DNA from: UMGS1312 sp964631595
Lineage (GTDB): Bacteria > Bacillota > Clostridia > Oscillospirales > CAG-272
Assembly (NCBI GenBank): GCA_964631595.1
Contig: CAZVXL010000043.1
Location: 1 to 8,101, forward strand
Length of the DNA: 8,101 nt
Reading direction: 5' to 3'
The position numbers and the translations under genes are program-made. This document shows, in pieces, positions 1-5,247 of this stretch; within the stretch, counting starts at the first letter, position 1; every line of letters begins with the position of its first letter. The notes beneath the pieces were generated by a model, which was given only the letters and a program-made list of their open reading frames with translations, had not been told where the DNA came from and made no database searches.

Positions 1-2
1 TT

Positions 3-1598
3 GAGGCAGGCGTGCCCTACATTCGCCTCACCTGCGACGGAAGCGGTGACAACGGTAATGAGGGCTTTACGATCACAGTCACCCCCGAGGGAAATGTCGA
101 GATCCTCGGCGGACTGAAGCGCGGCTGTCTCTATGCGGTATACGATATCGCGGAAAAGTGGCTCGGCATGAGATTTGTCGCGTATGATTACACGTACATT
201 TACGAGGCTGACGAGATACTCATCACCGAGGCGGACAGCTACTCCGACGCACCTAAGATGAATATGCGCTACCCTGCGAACTATACGAACAACAAGCCGA
301 GCGAGGGATCTGCGATCGGTTTCTTGGAGCTGAGAAGCTTTGCACCCGTACACAAGATAAACGGTCTGTCCAACGAGGCAAAATACGGCTATGCGGAGCT
401 TATCGGAACGAGCCACGGTATTTACAGATTTTGGGGAGTGGATGCGCGCGCGGTAAACGAGTGCTACAACGATGATGCTCTGAATGAGCAGGTAATTGAC
501 GGGATAACGGAGTACCTTGAGGCGGCAAAGAAATCGGGCGCGCTCTACAGGGGCGAGAGGTTCACTGTGGATCTCGGGCAGAATGACAACAACAGCTTTT
601 GCTACTGCGATGCCTGCTTTGCGGTGATGCAGGAGGAGGGCTCATACTCCGGAAATATCGTCAGACAGGCGAATATGATCGCAGAGCACTTTGCCGAGGA
701 ATATCCGCAGGTGATGTTCAGCGTATTTGCGTATTGGGGAACGGAGAAGCCGTGCAAGACAAGGCTTAACGATCAAGTGTCGATAGAGTATTGCGTGATA
801 GCTCCCTGCTACGGCGGTCCCCTTGACGGAAGCGAATGCAGACCCGACAGGATAGGGCATGACGGGCGCACTGCCGAGGACGAGAAGAACAATATCAAGG
901 CTTGGGCACAGCTTGCGAAGTACCTTGACGTAAGGCTGTACTATTTCACCGAGAGCTTTGATATGCCGAACAACGTAATGAATCTTCTGTATGCCGACAT
1001 GAAGTACATATACGAGCTCGGCGTGCGGAATCTGTACGTTGAGATAGAGTATGACGTGCTTGATTTCGATTTCCACTATCCCGCATCGTACCTTATGGCA
1101 AAGCTGATGTGGGATCCGACGATGCCGGAGGAGAAATACATCGCCCTCAGAGACGAGATAATGCTTCTTACCTACGGCGACGGGTATGAATATATCCTTG
1201 AATATCTTGAGCTGTACAACAGCTTTATCCGTTGCATAAACGGCGTTGATTGGGGCGGACTTCTTGATTATCCCAAGGTGGCGGCGGGCTCGGAATACGC
1301 CCTTTGGCTGTTTGATTCGGCGGAGGCGCTCACGGGCAGTGCGCGCGAGTCATACTTTGTGCGTATGCTGAAGGCCCACGTGATCTACAATGCGATATGC
1401 GTGTGGTACGAGAGCAAGACGCTGAACGGCACCGCCGAGGAAAAGGCGTACATGGCGGAGCTGTACGATGAGCTGAGGGCGCTCCTTGAGGAATCCCACG
1501 TCGTATATTTGGACGGATGGCTGGAGAGCCCCGTCGCGGATATCGACTGGAACGGGGATCCGTTCGACTGGACGGTGACACCGTATACGGGAAAATGA
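3..1598 (+). CDS. DUF4838 domain-containing protein, 5' end missing
   Basis: The reading frame is open to the left edge of the window (GAG GCA GGC before the GTG at 12), so the true start and any signal peptide lie outside. About 531 residues are visible; numbering here starts from the codon at 12. A G-G-x-x-R-G-x-LYAVYD motif near residues 33-45, followed by a 'WLGMRF' stretch, is typical of the N-terminal part of DUF4838 proteins, which resembles the accessory domain of GH67/GH20 enzymes. The central region has the family's GQND motif (189-192) followed by C-Y-C-D-A-C (Cys197, 199, 202), then 'YPQV...AYWG' (231-242) and an 'AKLMWDP' motif (363-369). These proteins are thought to act on glycans, but I know of no firmly assigned reaction. 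The catalytic residue cannot be named from sequence alone. Its stop lies 51 bases before hslO, and I see no functional link between the two. Confidence 0.85.
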   Translation, partial: EAGVPYIRLTCDGSGDNGNEGFTITVTPEGNVEILGGLKRGCLYAVYDIAEKWLGMRFVAYDYTYIYEADEILITEADSYSDAPKMNMRYPANYTNNKPSEGSAIGFLELRSFAPVHKINGLSNEAKYGYAELIGTSHGIYRFWGVDARAVNECYNDDALNEQVIDGITEYLEAAKKSGALYRGERFTVDLGQNDNNSFCYCDACFAVMQEEGSYSGNIVRQANMIAEHFAEEYPQVMFSVFAYWGTEKPCKTRLNDQVSIEYCVIAPCYGGPLDGSECRPDRIGHDGRTAEDEKNNIKAWAQLAKYLDVRLYYFTESFDMPNNVMNLLYADMKYIYELGVRNLYVEIEYDVLDFDFHYPASYLMAKLMWDPTMPEEKYIALRDEIMLLTYGDGYEYILEYLELYNSFIRCINGVDWGGLLDYPKVAAGSEYALWLFDSAEALTGSARESYFVRMLKAHVIYNAICVWYESKTLNGTAEEKAYMAELYDELRALLEESHVVYLDGWLESPVADIDWNGDPFDWTVTPYTGK

Positions 1599-1602
1599 TA
1601 CG

Positions 1603-1617
1603 GTGCCCCACGGGCAC
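1603..1617 (+). terminator. short hairpin after the DUF4838 gene, weak terminator candidate
   Basis: A perfect 6-bp stem (GTGCCC / GGGCAC) with a CAC loop begins four bases after the stop codon. It is followed by ATAAATTACTACTG and only then by TTTTT, so there is no immediate U-tract. It may be a weak terminator or a 3'-end stabiliser. Read-through into hslO is possible, and I found no convincing promoter in the 51-base gap. Confidence 0.35.
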
Positions 1618-1649
1618 ATAAATTACTACTGTTTTTGCGAGGACTTAAT

Positions 1650-2537
1650 ATGGCATATATTTGCAGAGCAATAACCACGGACGGCAGTGCGAGGATCATA
1701 TTCACCGATTCTGCCGATATAGTCAGGAGGGCATCGGAGATACACGGTACCTCCAAGACGATGACGGCAGTGCTCGGACGGGCACTTACCGCCGCATCTC
1801 TCATGGGCTCTCTTTTGAAGGATAAGGATAATTCCCTCACACTGCAATTCAAGGGGGACGGCCCCGCGGGCACGGTGATCTGCGTATCGGACTATGCGGG
1901 AAACGTGCGCGGCTGTGCCGATCATCCCGAGGTGGAGCTGCCTCCGAACAAGGCGGGTAAGCTTGACGTGGGCGGCGCTATAGGCGGCGGCAGTATGTAC
2001 GTCATAAAGGATATGGGAATGAATGAGCCGTACGTGGGAGTGTCGAAGCTTGTCAGCGGCGAGATCGGTGACGACGTTACGGAGTATTTCGCCGCGAGCG
2101 AGCAGACTCCGTCGGTGTGCGCTCTCGGAGTTCGCGTCGATAAGGAGAAGCACTGCACCGCAGCGGGTGGATTTCTGATACAGCTCCTGCCGGGGGCTGA
2201 TCCCGATCTTATCCCGAAGCTGGAGCAGAACATCGCAAATATGCAGTCGGTGTCGTATATGCTGTATTCGGGCAAAACGGGCGAGGAGATAATCGCGGAG
2301 GCGTTTGCCGGAATCGAATATGAGATGTTCGATGAGTTTGATACGGCGTACGTCTGCACCTGCTCAAGGGAGAGATATCTCACTGCTCTTGCGGGGCTTT
2401 CCGACGGAGATATGGACAGCCTCAGAGACGGCAGACCGATCGAGACGGAATGTCATTTCTGCGGCAAGCGCTACAGCTTTTCGCTTGAGGAGATCGAGGA
2501 GAAGCGGCGGGAAAGATCTGTCGGTGCAGACGAATGA
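1650..2537 (+). CDS. hslO: Hsp33 family redox-regulated chaperone HslO
   Basis: This is a cytosolic holdase chaperone activated by oxidation. In the known family, four cysteines bind zinc when reduced, and disulfide formation with unfolding exposes the client-binding surface. The C-terminus shows the diagnostic C-x-C-x29-C-x-x-C motif (Cys236, 238, 268, 271). The N-terminal domain has the family signatures 'GDGPAG' (69-74), 'GNVRG' (84-88), the 'YFAASEQTPS' block (146-155) and 'GGFLIQLLPGA' (173-183). The length of 295 aa is normal for Hsp33. I chose ATG 1650 because GAGGA (1639-1643) sits six bases upstream; a TTG in the same frame at 1635 would lie on top of that ribosome site. The stop overlaps the next gene's start (ATGA), so the two are probably one transcript with coupled translation. 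All zinc ligands are present, so the protein should be fully redox-regulated. Confidence 0.96.
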   Translation: MAYICRAITTDGSARIIFTDSADIVRRASEIHGTSKTMTAVLGRALTAASLMGSLLKDKDNSLTLQFKGDGPAGTVICVSDYAGNVRGCADHPEVELPPNKAGKLDVGGAIGGGSMYVIKDMGMNEPYVGVSKLVSGEIGDDVTEYFAASEQTPSVCALGVRVDKEKHCTAAGGFLIQLLPGADPDLIPKLEQNIANMQSVSYMLYSGKTGEEIIAEAFAGIEYEMFDEFDTAYVCTCSRERYLTALAGLSDGDMDSLRDGRPIETECHFCGKRYSFSLEEIEEKRRERSVGADE

Positions 2538-3184
2538 GCCTTCGAAATGTGCTGTTCGATCTTGACGGAACGCTGACCGACCCCGCCGAGGGAATCACCG
2601 GTTCCGTGGCACACGCGCTTCGACGAATGGGGCTTCCCGTGCCGCCCGTAAGGGAGCTGTACTGCTATATCGGGCCGCCGCTTGCATACGGCTTTACGGA
2701 ATTTGCGGGCGTGCCCGAGGAGCGCGCCGCCGATGCCGTGGCGTACTACCGCGAGTATTTCGCGGACAGGGGAATATTTGAGAATGAGCTGTACGCGGGC
2801 GTGCCCGAGCTTCTCTCGGGGCTGAAGGACGCCGGCTGCGGCGTGTATCTTGCTACATCAAAGCCTACCGTGTATGCGGAGCGGATACTTGAGCATTTCG
2901 GGATAGCGGACAGCTTCGACGGAGCTGTCGGAAGTGAGCTTGACGGCAGACGCACGGACAAGGCGGAGGTGATAGCTCACCTGCTTGAGAAATACCGCAT
3001 CCCGAAAGAGGACGCGGTAATGGTCGGTGACAGGAAATTCGACATACTCGGCGCGGCGGCGGCGGGGATAGATGCGATAGGCGTATCCTACGGCTACGGC
3101 TCGGCGGAGGAACTCTCCGAGGCGGGAGCATCCGTGATAGCCGCAAGCCCGAGCGAGCTGAGAGCACTGCTCTGTGAGATATAA
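2534..3184 (+). CDS. HAD superfamily phosphatase (phosphoglycolate phosphatase / 5'-nucleotidase-like)
   Basis: This 216-residue protein has all four HAD motifs: DxDGT with the nucleophile and acid/base Asp9/Asp11, Thr108 in 'LATSKP', Lys143, and 'GDRKFD' with Asp166/Asp170. The segment between motifs I and II (about 15-85) is a helical C1 cap of the Gph type. The family hydrolyses small phosphate monoesters with Mg2+ through an aspartyl-phosphate. The late 'GVSYGYGSAEEL..AGA' block is typical of COG0546 members in Firmicutes, annotated as phosphoglycolate phosphatase, PpaX-like or 5'-nucleotidase. The substrate cannot be decided here. The start overlaps the hslO stop (ATGA), and I see no strong independent ribosome site, so translation is probably coupled to hslO. 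A strong terminator begins two bases after the stop codon. Confidence 0.9.
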   Translation: MSLRNVLFDLDGTLTDPAEGITGSVAHALRRMGLPVPPVRELYCYIGPPLAYGFTEFAGVPEERAADAVAYYREYFADRGIFENELYAGVPELLSGLKDAGCGVYLATSKPTVYAERILEHFGIADSFDGAVGSELDGRRTDKAEVIAHLLEKYRIPKEDAVMVGDRKFDILGAAAAGIDAIGVSYGYGSAEELSEAGASVIAASPSELRALLCEI

Positions 3185-3185
3185 A

Positions 3186-3220
3186 AGATCGGCTGTAGAG
3201 CTATGCACTACAGCCGATCT
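3186..3220. terminator. bidirectional intrinsic terminator between the HAD and SemiSWEET genes
   Basis: A perfect 13-bp stem (3186-3198 with 3208-3220) encloses a 9-base loop. It is followed by GTTTTA on the + strand, and on the - strand the exit reads TCTTTTAT. It lies between two convergent genes and can serve both. Confidence 0.9.
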
Positions 3221-3231
3221 GTTTTACCCTA

Positions 3232-3519
3232 TCAGGCGTCCTTGCCCTTATCGGCAAGGCGATCCTTACGGAGATTTATGAAGTATACGACAAGATTCAT
3301 GGATACGACCACGAGATTGAAGAAGTATACGATGAGCACGTAATTGATCTGACCGCCGATCAGCTTTGCCGTGATTCCGGCGATGTAACCGATGATTATG
3401 AGCAGAATGAACTGCAGGCTCATGCCCTTCGCGCTTGCCGCCTTGATGTTCTTTGCGAGAGAGATCGGCCATGAGCAGCCGAAGCACAGCAGCATTACAG
3501 CTTCAAGAAGATTTTGCAT
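3232..3519 (-). CDS. SemiSWEET/PQ-loop-like small membrane protein
   Basis: The 95-residue protein has three predicted membrane helices (about 4-22, 34-54 and 58-82) and a charged, Lys/Asp-rich tail. The first helix ends in G-C-S-W-P-I-S with a following Lys, then the loop 'KGMSLQF'. This pattern matches the proline-containing half-repeat of SemiSWEET/MtN3-type PQ-loop proteins, which at about 85-100 aa with three helices dimerise to form a transporter. Known SemiSWEETs move sugars, but this subfamily usually carries only a generic PQ-loop or hypothetical label, so the substrate is unknown. The start at 3519 lies about 23 bases after the likely transcription start of an ideal sigma-A promoter. 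The ribosome site is poor (only GGGA-like), and an ATG eight codons in is the alternative. The gene is monocistronic, converging on the terminator at 3186-3220. Confidence 0.8.
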   Translation of the reverse strand: MQNLLEAVMLLCFGCSWPISLAKNIKAASAKGMSLQFILLIIIGYIAGITAKLIGGQINYVLIVYFFNLVVVSMNLVVYFINLRKDRLADKGKDA

Positions 3520-3548
3520 AGTTTGTCCCAGCTTTCTTTTTTTAATAT

Positions 3549-3577
3549 ATTATACCACCGGTAGCGAGATATGTCAA
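3549..3577 (-). promoter_or_regulatory. consensus sigma-A promoter of the SemiSWEET-like gene
   Basis: On the - strand, TTGACA (3577-3572), a 17-base spacer and TATAAT (3554-3549) form a full consensus promoter. Transcription should begin near 3542, giving a leader of about 23 bases. Confidence 0.88.
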
Positions 3578-3620
3578 ATGATAACGGCAAGTATTGCGAT
3601 ATAGTGTTCGAACTAATGCG

Positions 3621-3663
3621 ATTTCACATTTCGAAGTAATATTTCACCCACCCGAAAGAGTGG
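3621..3663. repeat. degenerate ATTTCAC direct repeat with small hairpin
   Basis: ATTTCAC occurs at 3621-3627 and again at 3641-3647, 20 bases apart. The second copy is followed by a CCACCC-GAAA-GAGTGG hairpin (3648-3663, one mismatch, GAAA loop). It resembles the ATTTCAC-plus-hairpin intergenic repeats I associate with gut Firmicutes, but only two worn copies remain. A pair of TTCGAA boxes (3607-3612, 3630-3635) lies in the same stretch. Otherwise the gap between the SemiSWEET promoter and the tRNA terminator holds nothing I recognise. Confidence 0.35.
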
Positions 3664-3671
3664 AGCTAACT

Positions 3672-3703
3672 AAAAACCGACTTGTCGAAACAAGTCGGTT
3701 TTT
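3672..3703 (-). terminator. intrinsic terminator of tRNA-Arg
   Basis: A perfect 14-bp stem (3672-3685 with 3690-3703) has a four-base loop, with AAAAA on one side and TTTTT on the other, so it can end transcription from either strand. It begins one base beyond the CCA end of the tRNA gene. Confidence 0.92.
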
Positions 3704-3704
3704 G

Positions 3705-3780
3705 TGGCGCGCCCTGGGAGATTCGAACTCTCGACCTACCGGTTCGTAGCCGGGCACTCTATCCGCTGAGCTAAGGGCGC
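3705..3780 (-). tRNA. tRNA-Arg (anticodon ACG), CCA end encoded
   Basis: The 76-base gene folds as a standard cloverleaf. The acceptor stem GCGCCCT/AGGGCGC is perfect, with discriminator G73 and an encoded CCA (3707-3705). The anticodon loop CTACGAA gives anticodon ACG at 34-36, and A20 in the D-loop is an arginine identity base. The T-loop is TTCGAAT. Two stem mismatches are visible: C27/U43 at the base of the anticodon stem and A50/C64 in the T stem. In bacteria A34 of this tRNA is deaminated to inosine by TadA, whose gene is in this window, letting it read CGU, CGC and CGA. It is a single tRNA unit with its own promoter and terminator. Confidence 0.96.
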
Positions 3781-3809
3781 ATACTGACGGGTATCCGTAC
3801 AGCTTATAT

Positions 3810-3838
3810 ATAATAGCACATTTTGCAGGCTTTGTCAA
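3810..3838 (-). promoter_or_regulatory. sigma-A promoter of tRNA-Arg
   Basis: On the - strand, TTGACA (3838-3833), a 17-base spacer and TATTAT (3815-3810) lie upstream of the tRNA. The start should fall near 3803, leaving a 5' leader of about 22 bases to be trimmed by RNase P. Confidence 0.85.
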
Positions 3839-3870
3839 TAGCAAAAAGCGAAAAAACATGAAATAGTGGG

Positions 3871-4222
3871 TCGAAAATTCCCCGAGGTCGGGAAGCCCCG
3901 ACGGGCGGATTGACAAAGTTATCCTTGGAGGTGGAGTGAATTGGGGTCGGGAAGCCCCGAGCCGAGAAGCCTCGGCGGGCGGACTGACAAAGTTATCCTT
4001 GGCGGTGGGGTATGTCGAGGTCGGGAAGCCTCGAGTCGGGAAGCCCCGACGGGCGGATTGACAAAGTTATCCTTGGAGGTGGAGTGAATTGGAGTCGGGA
4101 AGCCCCGAGTCGGGGAGCCCCGACGGGCGGGCTGACGAAGTTATCCTTGGCGGTGGAGTGAGCCGAGGTCGGGAAGCCTCGACGGGCGGACTGACGAGGC
4201 TGCCCTTGGCGGTGGCGTACCG
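3871..4222. repeat. tandem array of 74-bp units made of AAGC-loop hairpins
   Basis: Five copies of a core beginning GGGCGG(A/G)(T/C)TGAC(A/G)A start at 3903, 3977, 4051, 4125 and 4184. Spacing is 74, 74, 74 and then 59 bases. Most cores are preceded by two abutting hairpins: a 14-base one (TCGGG-AAGC-CCCGA type) and a 16-base one (GTCGGG-AAGC-CCCGAC type). Hairpins lie at 3887-3902, 3947-3960, 3961-3976, 4021-4034, 4035-4050, 4095-4108, 4109-4124 and 4168-4183. The slot at 3871-3885 holds a worn copy, and the last unit is shorter because one hairpin is missing. Units 1 and 3 share an identical 42-base core, suggesting a 148-base higher-order duplication. Since 74 is not a multiple of 3, the array is not a protein repeat. 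It fills the gap between the tRNA promoter and the XRE gene. Its function is unknown. Confidence 0.93.
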
Positions 4223-4249
4223 ATGGCTTTATTCCGGTACACGCCCACC
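4211..4249. promoter_or_regulatory. imperfect inverted repeat upstream of the XRE gene
   Basis: GTACCG (4217-4222) and CGGTAC (4235-4240) are separated by 12 bases. The arms extend outward imperfectly as GGTGGC / ACGCCCACC. It sits where the hairpin array ends, about 65 bases before the regulator's start. It could be an operator, or a decayed end of the repeat array. I see no good promoter between here and 4315. Confidence 0.35.
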
Positions 4250-4314
4250 GCAGATGCGCGGGCGCGCGTGTGCGACCGAGCTTTTAATTTTTACATAATG
4301 AGAGGTGACCGTTT

Positions 4315-5079
4315 ATGAACACAAAGGAGATTTTATTTGAGCTCAGGACAAAGGCGGGGCTTTCGCAGAACGAGCTTGCCGAGCGGGTATTCGTGACACG
4401 TCAGGCGGTCTCACGCTGGGAGAACGGCGAGACCGTACCGAACACCGAGACTTTGAAGCTTCTGTCGCAGCTCTTTGACGTTTCGATCAACACACTTCTC
4501 GGCTCTCCGAGACAGCTCATCTGCCAGTGCTGCGGTATGCCGTTGGAGGACTCCAACACAAGCAGGGAGAAGGACGGCTTTTTTAACGAGGACTACTGCA
4601 AATGGTGCTATGCGGACGGGAAATATATGTATCACAATATGGATGAGCTGATAGAGGTCTGCGTGAAGCATATGGCAAATGACCGCTTTTCTCCCGAGCA
4701 GGTTCGCGAATACATGAAAGAGACTCTGCCAAGGCTGGATTACTGGAAAACGTACAAAAATCTTGACGGGGCGGAGCAGTTTGAGGAATTCAAAAGGAAG
4801 CTCATGGACGAGATCAACGGACTGCACATAGAAGGAATGCCGAGGGTCGAGGCACTCAATGCGCTTGTGGGCGGATATGTCAATCTTGAATATCGGCTCC
4901 CGAACGGGATATGCGCGAAATTCCTTGATGACGGGGCGACGTATCTCGGAAATCAGCTTGAATGTGAGCTTGGCGGTGACAGATGCTTCGGTGTCGTTGC
5001 CAACATGGATTTTATCCTCGTCTGCACCTACGAGGCACAGGGCAAGGATCCCGAGCTTTTGATCTACAAAAAGAGGTGA
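4315..5079 (+). CDS. XRE-family regulator with zinc-ribbon and C-terminal domain
   Basis: The 254-residue protein has an N-terminal Cro/C1-type helix-turn-helix (about 5-60, with 'LSQNELAERVFVTRQAVSRWENG' features such as Gln18, Gln30 and Trp36). A short zinc ribbon follows, with ligand candidates Cys70, Cys72/Cys73, Cys95 and Cys98 (C-Q-C-C-G-M-P...C-K-W-C), matching the putative zinc-ribbon domain common in Clostridia. A helical linker follows (about 105-175). The C-terminal part (about 178-254) is rich in predicted beta structure with a 'YLGNQLECELGGDRCFG' block, and I do not recognise it by function. The start is supported by AGAGGTGA (4301-4308) six bases upstream. It lies directly upstream of the MATE gene on the same strand, so it may sense a ligand or metal and control that pump. 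No terminator separates it from the MATE promoter; the hairpin at 5186 is the first stop. Confidence 0.85.
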   Translation: MNTKEILFELRTKAGLSQNELAERVFVTRQAVSRWENGETVPNTETLKLLSQLFDVSINTLLGSPRQLICQCCGMPLEDSNTSREKDGFFNEDYCKWCYADGKYMYHNMDELIEVCVKHMANDRFSPEQVREYMKETLPRLDYWKTYKNLDGAEQFEEFKRKLMDEINGLHIEGMPRVEALNALVGGYVNLEYRLPNGICAKFLDDGATYLGNQLECELGGDRCFGVVANMDFILVCTYEAQGKDPELLIYKKR

Positions 5080-5113
5080 GTGCTCGGACGCATCGCAAAA
5101 GAGTGCGGAGGTG

Positions 5114-5142
5114 TTGACATCTCCGGGCGATTCGGGTATAAT
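5114..5142 (+). promoter_or_regulatory. consensus sigma-A promoter of the MATE gene
   Basis: TTGACA (5114-5119), a 17-base spacer and TATAAT (5137-5142) form a full consensus promoter. Transcription should begin near 5149-5150, giving a leader of roughly 100 bases before the MATE start. Confidence 0.9.
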
Positions 5143-5160
5143 ATACACGATCGCTCGGAG
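5121..5160. promoter_or_regulatory. operator-like inverted repeat bracketing the -10 box
   Basis: CTCCGGGCGAT (5121-5131) and ATCGCTCGGAG (5150-5160) are inverted copies matching at 10 of 11 positions, 18 bases apart. The TATAAT box is in the middle of the spacer. Such a placement would let a dimeric repressor block the polymerase. The adjacent XRE protein is the obvious candidate, but that is inference. Confidence 0.6.
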
Positions 5161-5164
5161 GGCA

Positions 5165-5234
5165 GATCATTCATCGGAAATGATCAGCCGGATAAGGCGC
5201 AGGTTGGAATGCCTGTACTTATCCGGCTGTTTTT
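5165..5234 (+). promoter_or_regulatory. MATE leader: two abutting hairpins, second terminator-like
   Basis: Hairpin A pairs GATCATT (5165-5171) with AATGATC (5179-5185) around a 7-base loop. Hairpin B starts at the very next base: AGCCGGATAAG (5186-5196) pairs with CTTATCCGGCT (5218-5228), 11 bp perfect, with an inner CAGG/CCTG stem (5200-5203, 5212-5215). It is followed by G and TTTTT (5230-5234). This is a plausible intrinsic terminator lying between the MATE promoter and the MATE ribosome site (GAGGAG, 5237-5242). It suggests attenuation, unless it simply ends XRE transcripts and is leaky. I do not recognise a known riboswitch. Confidence 0.65.
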
Positions 5235-5247
5235 ATGAGGAGATATT

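Noticed and set aside
642..1076. 144-codon open frame on the - strand
   Set aside because: It is a shadow of the DUF4838 gene with no start signals.
3910..4063. Repeated TTGACA as -35 boxes inside the array
   Set aside because: No -10-like hexamer lies 16-18 bases downstream; that DNA is GC-rich (GGAGGTGG).
3871..4222. CRISPR array
   Set aside because: The repeats are contiguous with no unique spacers, and the cores are diverged and partly hairpin; no cas genes are present.
3903..4222. Replication origin or DnaA-box cluster (repeated TTATCC)
   Set aside because: TTATCC is followed by TTGG rather than ACA, there is no AT-rich unwinding region, and no replication genes are adjacent.
4089..4298. 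Small repeat protein read through the hairpin array (TTG start)
   Set aside because: The 74-base period shifts the reading frame at every unit, there is no consistent ribosome site, and the frame runs into the upstream region of the XRE gene.
4260..4299. Promoter of the XRE gene (TTTAAT or CATAAT)
   Set aside because: There are no matching -35 boxes, and the CATAAT box would place the start on the ribosome site.
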